From: Colias croceus
Lineage: Eukaryota; Arthropoda; Insecta; Lepidoptera; Pieridae
Assembly (NCBI RefSeq): GCF_905220415.1
Contig: NC_059538.1
Span: forward strand, 10,168,001-10,232,000
Direction: 5' to 3'
DNA: 64,000 bases
Shown here: positions 25,142 to 36,519 of the stretch, one piece after another
Layout of the letters: each line of letters opens with the position of its first letter
Numbering within the stretch: position 1 is the stretch's first letter
The notes under the pieces: model-generated
The model's database searches: none
The model's input: the letters and a program-made list of their open reading frames with translations, nothing else
Told to the model about the DNA's origin: nothing
Translations under genes and position numbers: made by a program

Positions 25142-28100
25142 ATGATAGCACAGGGTGTACATACACACAAACGGATGGCTCCACAGGACATTCAGAAGCA
25201 CTTGAAGTACAGGAATGTGTGGTTTGGAATGCAAAAACGTGAGTGCAGTTTGATTATTTAGATATTTCTATTAGTATATGTTGTTTTATTTGCCTAGTGT
25301 ACGGACTGATTTAAGAAGATTTACAAGCCTTTTTTTTTCAGAAGTCTACCAATTGATTTTAGAGGATGAAGCCTTTCTTTCAGAAGACAGGGAACTAATA
25401 AAAAACATGTTTTCTAAAGGCTTTTTGTAGGATATATTTGCGTCTTCAATAAAAATTATAATTATTTAAATCATAGTTTAAATTCTGTACGAGCAAGCGT
25501 CATCAAGGCGCTGAGCTTGCATTCGATATGACCCAAATTATTTCCAACATTCTAAATTTATAATTTAATTATATTAAATCACTTTATCACTAACGGTCCT
25601 TAAGAGATCCTCGCCTGAGACTGCATGCAATGCATTATATAGTTGTTAAAGTTTCCGTTTATTACAAGTTTTTCATAGTTAAATAATTCTTTTATATAAG
25701 TAATAAGTAAGGATAGCCCCTACAAATTCTAATATAATCTTTCAGCAGCATTCCTTATAATAATTAGTATTCGTATTTTTGAGGTCTTTTAAAATTCGAC
25801 AATATTATTTGAATTATCCTACAAGGAAGTTACGCAACCAATCAAATTAAAACTTAATTAGGTCTTTAACGAAACGTACTCTACGTACTTTTAGGAAACA
25901 AAGTTCACGTGACAGAATTAAAGTCAAAGTCGCCAGCTACGTTTCAACACTCGTTACGAGCGACACTCATCATTGGCCAGGCGTTCTCTTTGATCCCTGT
26001 TATTGGGATCTTTAGCAAGACTTCTAACGTCAGGTGAGCATTATCCTAATTGCCTTCCCTTTGTGATATAGTTCTTGTGACTGTGAAGTTTGTTATTCAG
26101 TTCTTTGAGTTTTGAAACGTACTTACCGTATCGTCGCATCGTATCGAAGTCAACTTGTTGAAATATTTTGGTCATTATGATCAATCTAGTATGAATATAG
26201 ATATGCAGATAAGTCTAGCCCATAGTCTAAGATCTTAAAAACGGTACAATAACATAAATAATTATATAAGATTAGATTCAAATTAAGATGGCATTATTCT
26301 ACTATTGCGAAAGAGACAACTGAGTTAATATGTAGCTAATTAGCCACGTTTTGATTATAAACCTATAATTTACAAGTGTGAAATAATCTGCTTCTCATTT
26401 ATGCTATAGCTTTTTGCATAAAATATTATTTTTTTCGCATATTTTTCAATAACTCAATATTCAGTAACCATTTTATATCCTCACTGATATGTTCCATGTG
26501 GAACACGAGAAGATAGTTAATTGTCTTCCAGGCGCATAATTAAATTACAAGTCTGCGAGATGTCCGATGAAAATATATGCAATTCCTATTAGCATTTATG
26601 CAATACTTATTTATATTATGTACGTGAAAAACACGTATTGAAATTTCTTATTACGACAAAGTCATCCAGTTAAGTATCAAGCAAGCCATCAAAAGACGAA
26701 AAATCTTTATTATGGTTACGTAAAATTACAATCTATAAAAAATTGAAGGCACTTACTTTTATTTTTTATATATTTCTTTAAACAAATGTCATTTCAGGTT
26801 CACATGGTTATCATGGAAGTGTTTATACCTCTTGCTATCCTTGACCGGGCAGGTTTTCATATCAGTAATGTGTATACACAAAGTTGTTCACTCCCAGACC
26901 TCTCTCAATGGAACAAGTAAGGAAACTGCTTAGATAATATCTTTTTCAAGTTGAGATATAACTAATAACAAGAAAAGTTTTGCTGGTAGTGCATTTTTTC
27001 TTCATACATATTCACTTCCTATGTTACCTATGTTGCATAAGTATTATTTCGTAGCATGGCTACGACGCAAAATCCTGTTTGTTGCTTGTACCAAAAATCG
27101 TTTATTTTACTAATGATAAGTTTTTAATCAAGCTTGATATACGAGAATTTTAATCAAAAGTCTGTAATATTAGAATATCAGTGGTAAACAAGGAAATCGA
27201 TATCATCAAGAAATACCAATCAGTGACTTGAGCAGTGACTCTGAAGTAAAATGAAGCGAAGATACAAAGCAAAATTCAACGAGTCCTGTTATTTTGATAT
27301 CTGTCCTTATCCTCTTTTATCATTTGTGATTTAAATATTTAATCAATAAATTGTCTATTTGCTCGATATTTTACACCTATTACTTTTAATTTTCAATTAT
27401 CACTTACAATTATTAATTTTCAACATTATTGTTTTATAAATATTAAAATTTTCAGCACCATTAGTATTCTACTTTCTTATACTGTATTTATCCAGTTATG
27501 CAGTATTTCATTCATTTCTCACCTTTATTACAGTATCGAAATTATTAATACTATCATTTTTTTAGCTCCAATAATATTCTACAGCACGACCTGTATCACG
27601 ATGCTTGTGTTCCTGCAAGTTGCTAGAAAGTGGCCAGATTTGGTTCAGTATACATCCAAGATCGAGGAACTTGATCCGAGCTATGATACCAAGCTTGCAT
27701 ACAAATGTAATGGGACCTGCGCAGTTGTTTTGGCTCTGGCTTTACGTAAGTTTTGGAGTATGATTACCTGATCAGATTTGAGCAAATATTGAGAATGTAT
27801 AATTAAAAAAAGACGAATGTACATTTCGAGCTGAAAAAGGAAAGAGTTAGAGAAATTCCTTATTAAAGATGTGCAAAATAGATTTGAATTATGAATGAAA
27901 AAATTTAGCTTACGAATTTTACAAACAAAATATTATTAGTCATTTATTTGTGTGTTCATTATTTACAATTAAAAGTCATATTATAAGGTAAAATAATCAT
28001 TTAAGAGTGTTTTTTTCGTAAACGTGACCTTTCTAACATAAATAGCTTCTCATTTATTTTCAGTAGAACACATACTATCATTATTGTCAGCATTTGCTGG

Positions 28101-31100
28101 TGCCATGGAGTGCTATCCAGATCTTAGTCTATATGAAGGTTTTGTTAAGCATTTCTATCCTTGGGTCTTCAACTTTCTACCTTATTCACCACTATTAGGA
28201 ATTGTAACACAAGTAAGTCTTTAATTTAAAATAAACCACTATGAAATTTAATCATATGAGTTTCTATAGCGCATTATAAGTTCTTCAATATTATATATAT
28301 TACAAAGAGAATCTCGCATATAGTTCCCGTTCCCGTGGAATTTGTGGGATAAAACCCTATCCTATGTGTTAATCCAAGTTACCCTCTATATGTGTGCTAA
28401 ATTTCATTGTAATCGGTTCAAAAGTATTTGCGTGAAACAGTAACAAACATACACACACATACGTCCATCCTCACAAACATTCGCATTTATAATAATTATT
28501 AGTAAGATAGGATAGGATTTAAAACTTGGGGAGGTTATAATAACATTTTTAACATAATTGCAAGGTCATGGTGTGCCCCGTTAAACCACAAGCACCAATA
28601 TAAAGATGTTAAAAAATACATCCAAAATTACGACGATGAGACTTTTTACCGCCATAATTAAATGGAGTCAGACAGAAAGCGGAAACATTAACACCGATAT
28701 AACAAATTACATTCTCTTAAAGGATTTATGGGGTTTTCGACGGCTTCATCTGCATCTGCGTGTTAATCCATGTTTACTGTTTATTACGTCATTTGTTACA
28801 AGATGGTGACAGCCATTAAAAAAAATATATAATATATAAAATAAATATAATGTGGTGTGATTTTTAACATGGGAAATAAAGTTAAAGGTGTTGACAAATT
28901 ATTTTAATATTAGATTTTATAATCTTGAAAACATTCCAATTTCAATGAGAGTATAAACTGCTTAGTAACTACTAAAGATAATTTTCAATCTATAAAATAC
29001 GTAAAATCTGTTGTAATTTTATCATATAAATTATGTTTAAGTCTAAAATACACAGGATTGAGATTTACAGGTGTCATCCAATTTTCACCTCAAAATATTG
29101 GAAAAGTTTTCAACAAATTGCGCACTTATATCCCTTATTGCTATTCATTTTTACTTCCAGTTTCTCCACTTCCAATCCACTTTTATATGGAACTTCTCTG
29201 ATTTGTTCGTGATATGTATGAGCTACTACCTGACGTCACGCCTGGAGCATGTTAATATGAAATTGCTTGGAGCCCAGGGCAAGGTAAGATGGGCATGTTA
29301 ATATTGCTTGAGATTAGTTGGGTCACGTGGTTATTATAAATTGCTATTTGTAATAAGTGTTGTAGTATTATAAGCTGTTAAGCTGTTAATAGAAAATATC
29401 TGGTGAATGAATCGTTTTCTGTCAGATTTAATTATTCCTTTGATAGCAAATGGTACGGGAGCCACATGCAAATTTGGTTAATTTTTACCTCTCAAGAGAC
29501 AATTCGTCAGACGCATCAGAGTATAGTATTATAAAGCCTCGTGAACGTCAGCTGGAGCTCGGTTGGGGGGATGATCAGCTGACGGTTTTTCCACCAAGAT
29601 ACAGCCAGCTGACCTATATATTTATCCACAGTTACATATAAGCTATCATCAGGTAAATTTTTGTTTGAGAGGAAATCAGGGAAAATAATTTATTTTTTCA
29701 TGTTCGAGACACCAGCTGACGTATAATAAACCATGTTGTAACCAGCTGATTATTTTTTTTCGTTGAGATATTGGGTTAGCTACAATTTGACAAATTTTTA
29801 GCTGAGAGGAAATGAATGAATGTATTTTTTTTCCTACGTGCGTGGGAGGCTACAACCGCTCTTCCCCCCAACCGAGCTCCAGCTGACATTCACGAGGCTT
29901 CATAATACTATACTTTGATGCATTTTACTAATTACCGCTTGAGAGAAACTTGGTCATAAAATCTGTTCCTGGCTCCTGGACCAAAATATTTTTGATAATA
30001 TCTTATATTAAGAACTGTTTAAATTACACGTAAAATCTAACAGTCGTTGTCGCTGTGTTAAAAAAATACTGAATGCAATAAGATCAATTAATCTTATTTT
30101 AGGGACTTTTCGCTTGAAATTTTTCTATGAGTAACGAAATTATCAGTTTATCTATTAATATATTTCAGTTTCTCTTTTAAAAATTTTTTAGTATTTGCCT
30201 GAAGTATTCTGGCGTAACACAAGGGAAGAGTACAGCCGTGCTGCGCAACTAGTTCGCAAAGTTGATGACGTCATCAGTGGTATCGTCTTCATCTCTTTTG
30301 CTAACAATCTGTTCTTCATTTGCTTGCAATTGTTTAATACATTGGAGTAAGTTCAATTAAAATAAGTTTACATTGTCTACGTTGTATGTATGTTTATAAT
30401 TATGTATGCAATTTGTTGTACCGTATCTATTGTATGTATTTTTATCTTTATATTCTCACCTCTTGTCCTTATGATGAAGTAATAGTGCAATAATTATACT
30501 ATTAATGCTTCACCTTGATCACCTGGTTGTCTGGAAGAATTTGCTACCTTAGCGATAAGATCGCCTGTTTTGCTTTTCTGTAATAATTTATACTCATATT
30601 TATTTTAATTTTGCTCTTACCTGTTCGTGGACAATGAAGTATTTTTGTTGTTTGCATTTTGATACGTACAAATTAGAATGTGATAGTTGTTAAAAATACG
30701 TTAGGTTACAAAATATTTTTTTCAAAGGCTCGAATGAGTCTGTTACTAGCATAGATGTAGTTTAACCGTATCAATCGATCAAACGATGAATGATGTATGA
30801 TGTTTTATCTCAACTAATGGAATGAAGGGGAAATGTTTGATTTTTTTGTTTGATTGTAACGATTTAATTCAATAACTACTGGACTGATTAAACATTATTG
30901 AATTGAAACTTCTTTAGGTTGAGAGTAAAATTTCAAGGTCGCGTCTTGGCAATACCATCACGAGTCACGACATGGAGTACCTAGGTGACGATTTTGGTAT
31001 CTTTGAATCTTGCCAAAGAGGTTTCACTTCTGACACGTGTGCTCGGCACACGCTCTTTTTTATTAGAAAGCTACATCAATTTATTATTTAACAAAGGTAA

Positions 31101-34100
31101 TATTCTTCAGCTAAGTCAGACAAAGACGGGAACCAGGACATAGTAGTCATACAATTCAACTCAAACTCAAACTAACCTAACTAACCGTTGAGAATAAATT
31201 GGTTTCCACAAAATTTGGGTTAGGTACTCTAACAATGGTACTGTCTATTAATACATTTCCATCGGAACTGTTGATGAATAATCTAGAATTCTTTTTCATT
31301 TTCTAGGCACGGAATAAAAGGCACATCTGAATGTAGCAGTCGACAACAAGGGTATGAATCTTTTTAATTAAGCCCTTCACGTTATAGATGAGACTGTATA
31401 GAGTTTTAGCATGCTTGTATAGAGTTTTGTAATAAAACAACATGTGAAAAATAACTTTTTTCTTTTTGATAGGGGACAGCTACGTGGAATTAAATCAATC
31501 TGAATTATGGATGTCCAATGAAGATATTTTTGTTTTTGTAAAATTACGTAATATTTTGACATGACATACATTATGTATTGAGTGCTATGATACTTTTTAT
31601 TTGCCATCGTGTTACGTTGGATATAACTTCCTTATATTTTATTAATTTCAGTCGCAAAATACAATATTGAATTTTGCCACCAACAACACAACACATTCAC
31701 AATTTTTTTTATTCACATTTCACACTAAACTATTATTGCTTACAGCTCTCTCTACTTCTGTAATTCAATTTTTCGTCGATACATAGGAAATGGCTACAAT
31801 ATAGCCAATACAAGCCGATTGTTTATAATAATATGTATTCCTATGAGTTATGTTTAATTTAATTGTCATGTTTAGAGCGATAGAGTATAGCGATAGAATC
31901 CTCAACAACATAACATTGCTGTTTGACCTATACCAACCAGAGCAACAATATTCGGCGGTTACGAAGCGGCGATATATTTTCTGTTCTCGCTGATCTATCT
32001 GATCAGCCGCTCAGTGGCAGTGTCGCTGATTGCGTCCCAGGTGAACAGCGCGTCGGACACGCCGGCTCCTGTACTATATGATGTGCCTTCGCCGGTGTAT
32101 TGTGTTGAGGTATTGTATAGCCAATCTCTATAGATTTACTGATACAAAGATCTTTGGCGGCTACGAAGCGGTGCGATATTTCCTACTAGCTGCACTCCCC
32201 GGTTTCACTCGCATGGCTCCACTCCTGTTAGACTTAGCGTAATGATATATAGCCTATAGCCTTCCTCGATAAACGGGCTATCTAAAACTGAAATAATTTT
32301 GCAAATCGGACCAGTAGTTCTTGAGATTAGATACAACCTTTCAGACATACAAATTCTGAATTGGGCCAGCTCGCACCGGGGAAGGTACCACACCTCCACA
32401 GAAGATCGGCGTGAAATAGTGGCATGAAAATGCCACTGTGTTTCGTACGATGAGTGGGGGCACCGGAGGCCCGTATCCCTCTCCTACCTATCCCAATCCT
32501 ATCCCTATACTTCCCGTGTTAATCCTTTACAATTCCATTATCCTTTCCTCTCCTCACATCCTCCTCTTAAAATAAAAATATATGGCAGCGGATTTAAATT
32601 TTAGACTACCCCAGGAGGGTACTAACCTTACTAGTGTTAGAGAATCCCTCCCTGAGAATCAAAACTCAGGCTGCCCTACGTACTCTGGGGAGGGCAAAAG
32701 TCCGCTTAAAAAAACACCTAAGCGCAAACGGCGCAAAAAGTCATCCAAACCACCACCAGTGCTGTCAGTGGACTTCTGTAACGTGAGAGGCATACGCTCC
32801 AACCTCAATGCCGTCCACCACCACCTTGAGACGGCAAAGCCAGACTTATTATTTCTGACGGAGACTCAAATTTGCCCTCCACCTGACACATCACACCTTC
32901 ACTACCCAGGATACAAACTGGAGCACACTTTTATCCCTAAAGCTGGTGTGTGTGTTTTTATAAAGGAGGATATTTGCTATCGTCGCATCAAGAACCTCGT
33001 TAATTCCAACCTGTCAACTCTCTGGCTTCGTATAGACTGCGATGACCATCCACGGGTCTATGCGTGCGTGTACAGGTCGCACAGTGGAGATGCTGAAACC
33101 GATCGGCTTATGGAGCACCTTCAAATCACAGCCGACGCAGCACTCGAACAGATCCCCTCTGCTGAAATTATCGTCTTAGGCGATTTCAATGCCCACCATA
33201 CTCAATGGTTGGGGTCACGACTTACTGACCATGCGGGGAGATCTGTTTACGACTTTGCATTGGCTAATGGTCTAAGACAACTGGTGTCTTCGATCACGAG
33301 GCTGCCTGATGTTGTGGACCATACCCCTTCCATGTTAGACCTCCTGCTCACCTCCCATCCAAATAACTATCAGGTCAATACTGATGCCCCTTTAGGCACA
33401 TCAGACCATTGCCTGGTTCGCAGTGTGGTGCCAATCTTGCGCTCAAGGCGGCCCCGATCTGGTGGCTGCCGGCGCGTTTGGCACTACAGAGCGGCTGATT
33501 GGGATGGAATGCGGGAGTTCTTTTCATCCTATCCCTGGAAGCAAGTTTGTTTTGCACACGATCCTAGTGCTTATGCTGACTCTGTCGCGGATGTGGTTCT
33601 GCAGGGAATGGAACTTTTCATACCGAGTTCTGTAGTACCCATCGGCGGCAAGTCTCAGCCCTGGTACGGTCATCTTTGCAAAGAGGCATTTCGCCAGAAG
33701 CAAGATTGTTTCCGTAACTGGGCAGATGCATTTTTAAAACAGGATCCGAATGCCAGTGCTCTTAAAAAACAATATAACTTTGCCTGCAGGCAGTACAAAA
33801 GGAAAATGAGCATAGCAAAGTCCGAGTTTATACGCGGTATTGGCAAAAAACTGACACGTTTCCCATCCGGTAGCCGAGCTTTCTGGTCGCTCGCTAAAGC
33901 CATCCAAGGAAACTTTTGTCAGCCGACGTTCCCACCCTTGCGCCGGGAAGATGATACCTTAGCCCACTCGCCCAAAGAGAAAGCCGATTTATTAGGCGCT
34001 CTCTTTGCGTCCAATTCCACCTTGGACGACAGGGGAAAGGTACCGCCTACTATCTCGCGGTGCCAGTACTTTATGTCCGATGTACGCTTTACTCAACGTG

Positions 34101-36487
34101 AAGTGCGTAAGGTACTTTTTTCTCTTGACACCCATAAAGCGAGTGGCCCTGATGGTATCCCTGCAATTGTTTTGAGAACGTGCGCTCCAGAATTGGCTCC
34201 CGTTTTTGCGCATTTGTTTCAGCACTCTTATGATGTCGGCATTGCTCCAGCTTCGTGGAAAACCGCCGCCGTGCACCCGATCCCTAAGAAAGGCGATCAA
34301 TCAGACCCCTCTAACTACAGGCCCATTGCTATTACCTCTTTGCTCTCAAAAGCCATGGAAAGCATAATCAACCGTCAGCTCTTAGGCTACCTAGAGGAGA
34401 ACCAGCTGATCAGTGACCATCAGTATGGTTTTCGCCATGGACGTTCGGCTGGTGATCTCTTGGTCTTTCTAACTCACCGATGGGCTGCGGCTATTGAGAG
34501 TAAAGGGGAAGCATTAGCCGTTAGTCTTGATGTCGCAAAAGCCTTTGATCGGGTGTGGCACCGGGCTCTACTATCGAAGCTAACATCATATGGACTCCCC
34601 GAGAAGTTACGCACATGGATAGCCAGCTTTCTTGCAGCACGGAATATTCGGGTCTTAGTCGACGGATCGTGCTCGGAGCTTATGCCTGTAAACGCTGGCG
34701 TCCCTCAAGGCTGTGTTCTTTCACCCACACTATTTCTTCTGCATATCAATGACATGTTACAAATTAGTAACATTCATTGTTATGCAGATGATAGTACTGG
34801 TGACGCCTCTTACACTGGCCATGCTAACTTCTCGAGAGAAAATGTCCATGAGTGCAGAAACATTTTGGTGTCCAAGATTGAAACTCTTTTGGAAGAAGTT
34901 TCAAAGTGGGGTCGTAAAAACCTCGTAGAGTTTAACCCCACTAAGACACAACTATGTGCATTTACGGCCAAAAAAAAGCCATTTGAATCGGCTCCCCTCT
35001 TTATGAACACTCCCCTCAGCGTCAAGTCTAGCATCGCGATTCTTGGCGTCAGTATTTCTGACGATGTTCAGTTTCGCGATCATTTGGAAGGCAAAGCTTC
35101 TCTAGCTTCAAAAAAACTGGGCGTCCTTTACAGAGCGAAGCAGTATTTCAGGCCTGACCATCTTCTGTTACTATATAAAGCTCAGATACGGCCACACATG
35201 GAATACTGCTCACATCTCTGGGCCGGCGCCCCGTTATACCAACTCCTTCCACTTGATCGCGTTCAACGTAGAGCAGTTAGAATGATTGGCGACCCAAGAC
35301 TTAGCGATCGGCTTGACCCTCTTGCTTTGCGACGAGACATTGCTTCACTGTGTGTCTTTTATCGCATATACCATGGGGAGTGTTCAGAGGAGTTATTCGA
35401 GTTCATACCAGCAGCGGAATTTCACCACCGCTCCGCCCGTCACAAAGCAAACTTCCATCCACACCATTTGGACCGCTGGCGAACGAGTACCGTACGCTTC
35501 TCGCGACACTTTTTACCCCGCACTACCATCTTGTGGAACAGTCTACCCCCTTCTGTATTCCCGCACGTGTATGACTTAAATACCTTTAAAAAGAGAGCCT
35601 ACATCCATCTTCGACAGCCGGTAACAGCCTCACAAGGGTAACTTTGTCAGTGCTCATGGGCGGTGGTGTCACTTCATTAGGTGATCCACCTGCTCAGTTA
35701 CCTGCTCTTACATTAAAAAAAAAAAAAAAAAAAACAACCTATCCAGTACAACGATTTTCGGTGACTTTAATTTTCATTTTCTTATACGATCATGAATTGG
35801 CCAATTTTCTTTACAAGAGAATTAGCCCTATCAAATTTCTGTTGATATATTGATAGCGTTAAAAAAAAAATTTTGTATCGTAATATTAAATCCATATGTT
35901 TGCATGATATCTTTTTCTAGGTGCAAAGATTCTTGGACCAAGTGAATGGAGACAAAGTTGCCCTGAGTGGCTTACAATTCTTCAGCGTAACTCGGAGTTT
36001 ACTTCTCACTGTACGTAACCTCAATCACAATTAGTTTATAATAATTGATAGCTTGTTGTTAATCATAAAAATTTAATATATTTAAATTTATTATTTTAAT
36101 ATAATGAGTATAATATACCTACTTATCTTTTTTACTTTGAATTTTATTTATGAAACGGTAGTAGGCATTTCTTTGTCATATATTACACAAGTTTAAAATG
36201 CCAAAAGCTGGTAAATGTAACGTTCATTTTTTATGGAAGCTTCAAGACCATTTTTTACATTTAAATACTAATAAAAATAATATTGTTAAGTATTTAACTT
36301 TAAAACCTTAATCCAAAATAAACCAGTCTTTTGCATTTCCAATATCTGTATGAATATATTTTTTTACAATTAACAATTACAATTAACATTTCGACAGGTA
36401 GCTGGTACGATAGTGACGTATGAGCTAGTGATGTTCCAGTTCAACTCGCCTCAACCATCGAGCAATAGTACTGCACCAGTTAATTAA
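25142..36487 (+). CDS. Sugar-type gustatory receptor 2, complete, 11 exons
   Basis: Seven-transmembrane gustatory receptor of the sugar clade, about 451 residues, the usual length. Exons: 25142-25238, 25895-26033, 26798-26916, 27566-27745, 28064-28212, 29161-29283, 30192-30346, 31307-31351, 31941-32109, 35921-36010 and 36398-36487 (TAA). Exon 2 encodes TFQHSLRATLIIGQAFSLIP, the family's TM1 region. Exon 7 has FWRNTREEYSRA, exon 8 LEHGIKGTSECSS and the last exon TYELVMFQF, the TM7 signature. Exon lengths from the fourth onward match the upstream paralog (180/149/123/155/45 v 51/169 v 163/90). Exon 1 has two in-frame ATGs (25142 and 25175) after an upstream TGA; its assignment to this gene rests only on phase and position. 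Intron 9 carries a retrotransposon and an exon-9 relic. Near-consensus poly(A) signals follow the stop. Confidence 0.85.
25342..25453 (+). other. Possible alternative terminal exon (28 codons, stop, AATAAA)
   Basis: A strong acceptor (T-run then CAG at 25339-25341) opens a frame that joins exon 1 of the receptor in phase (C + AA). It encodes an acidic stretch including LILEDEAFLSEDRELIKN, then stops at TAG 25428-25430. An AATAAA follows at 25448-25453, 18 nt after the stop. Splicing here instead of to 25895 would give a ~61-residue product unrelated to a receptor. It could be a separate small gene, an alternative end or a coincidence. Confidence 0.4.
28305..28511 (+). repeat. SINE/RTE-tail repeat in receptor-2 intron 5
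   Basis: CGCATATAGTTCCCGTTCCC, CCTATCCTATGTGTTAATCC, CTCTATATGTGTGCTAAATT and CGCATTTATAATAATTATTAG match the copy at 42004-42233. Confidence 0.8.
29513..29922. mobile_element. MITE with ~59-bp terminal inverted repeats
   Basis: The arms 29513-29571 and 29863-29921 are reverse complements with about four mismatches (core CAGCTGGAGCTCGGTTGGGG). The interior repeats a CAGCTGA motif several times, as subterminal transposase-binding motifs often do. It lies in receptor-2 intron 6; a 63-residue frame within it is a by-product. Confidence 0.8.
30914..31075 (-). repeat. Dispersed repeat with GC-hairpin end
   Basis: Inverted copy of the family at 18574-18720: CTCCATGTCGTGACTCGTG, ACACGTGTGCTCGGCACACG hairpin, TTTCAAGGTCGCG. 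Located in receptor-2 intron 7. Confidence 0.65.
32148..32186 (+). pseudogene. Relic of receptor exon 9 (partial duplication)
   Basis: Reads IFGGYEAVRYFLL in frame, against IFGGYEAAIYFLF at the start of the functional exon 9 (31949-31987). Most of the nucleotide differences are at third codon positions. It is cut after about 13 codons by a SINE that begins near 32187. It sits only 39 bp after the real exon 9. Confidence 0.65.
32187..32356 (+). repeat. SINE-like repeat, truncated by the downstream retrotransposon
   Basis: GGTTTCACTCGCATGGCTCC, GCCTATAGCCTTCCTCGATAA and AATCGGACCAGTAGTTCTTG match the copies at 42700-42898 and (inverted) 44966-45171 and 59150-59335. Confidence 0.75.
32359..35734 (+). 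mobile_element. Full-length-looking non-LTR retrotransposon in receptor-2 intron 9
   Basis: A GC-richer 5' leader (from about 32359, GGGCCAGCTCGCACCGGGG) is followed by one intact long ORF, then a 3' tail with CATGGGCGGTGGTGTCACTTC and GGTGATCCACCTGCTC, and a 20-nt A-run at 35715-35734. It shares the transcription direction of the host gene. A decayed related 3' tail is at about 40984-41050. Target-site duplications are not convincing: ACAACCT occurs on both sides, but neighbouring bases disagree. Confidence 0.9.
32582..35641 (+). CDS. Non-LTR retrotransposon endonuclease-reverse transcriptase
   Basis: One uninterrupted frame of 1019 residues. A basic N-terminus (KKTPKRKRRKKSSK, about 42-55) precedes an apurinic-endonuclease-like domain (about 60-290) with LLFLTETQ, IVLGDFNAHH, a SMLDLLL block and the terminal GTSDHCLV. 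These contain the expected Glu, Asp-Asn and Asp-His catalytic residues. Reverse transcriptase follows (about 480-790): NYRPIAITS, SLDVAKAFDRVWH, AGVPQGCVLSP and the catalytic YADD. The C-terminus has HLWAGAP and RVQRRAVRMIGD, the common post-RT block. A single ORF without a gag-like ORF1, and an A-tail, fit the jockey/CR1 group; I do not assign the clade. All catalytic motifs are intact, so the copy could be active or recent. Confidence 0.95.
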   Translation: MAADLNFRLPQEGTNLTSVRESLPENQNSGCPTYSGEGKSPLKKTPKRKRRKKSSKPPPVLSVDFCNVRGIRSNLNAVHHHLETAKPDLLFLTETQICPPPDTSHLHYPGYKLEHTFIPKAGVCVFIKEDICYRRIKNLVNSNLSTLWLRIDCDDHPRVYACVYRSHSGDAETDRLMEHLQITADAALEQIPSAEIIVLGDFNAHHTQWLGSRLTDHAGRSVYDFALANGLRQLVSSITRLPDVVDHTPSMLDLLLTSHPNNYQVNTDAPLGTSDHCLVRSVVPILRSRRPRSGGCRRVWHYRAADWDGMREFFSSYPWKQVCFAHDPSAYADSVADVVLQGMELFIPSSVVPIGGKSQPWYGHLCKEAFRQKQDCFRNWADAFLKQDPNASALKKQYNFACRQYKRKMSIAKSEFIRGIGKKLTRFPSGSRAFWSLAKAIQGNFCQPTFPPLRREDDTLAHSPKEKADLLGALFASNSTLDDRGKVPPTISRCQYFMSDVRFTQREVRKVLFSLDTHKASGPDGIPAIVLRTCAPELAPVFAHLFQHSYDVGIAPASWKTAAVHPIPKKGDQSDPSNYRPIAITSLLSKAMESIINRQLLGYLEENQLISDHQYGFRHGRSAGDLLVFLTHRWAAAIESKGEALAVSLDVAKAFDRVWHRALLSKLTSYGLPEKLRTWIASFLAARNIRVLVDGSCSELMPVNAGVPQGCVLSPTLFLLHINDMLQISNIHCYADDSTGDASYTGHANFSRENVHECRNILVSKIETLLEEVSKWGRKNLVEFNPTKTQLCAFTAKKKPFESAPLFMNTPLSVKSSIAILGVSISDDVQFRDHLEGKASLASKKLGVLYRAKQYFRPDHLLLLYKAQIRPHMEYCSHLWAGAPLYQLLPLDRVQRRAVRMIGDPRLSDRLDPLALRRDIASLCVFYRIYHGECSEELFEFIPAAEFHHRSARHKANFHPHHLDRWRTSTVRFSRHFLPRTTILWNSLPPSVFPHVYDLNTFKKRAYIHLRQPVTASQG

Positions 36488-36509
36488 TAAATACTTATGA
36501 ATTTGTAGA

Positions 36510-36519
36510 AATAAATAAA
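36510..36519 (+). terminator. Poly(A) signals of receptor 2
   Basis: Overlapping AATAAATAAA begins 23 nt after the TAA stop, followed by a TTTGTTTTTT-rich stretch at about 36541. Confidence 0.7.

Noticed and set aside
28606..28809. 67-residue plus-strand frame in receptor-2 intron 5
   Set aside because: No signal peptide, motif or splice context; lies between a SINE and an intron acceptor.
33375..35034. Several frames of 60-100 residues inside 33375-35579 on both strands
   Set aside because: Shadows of the 1019-residue retrotransposon ORF.
35715..35760. Clear target-site duplication of the non-LTR element
   Set aside because: ACAACCT occurs on both sides but the following bases disagree; not strong enough to define the insertion.
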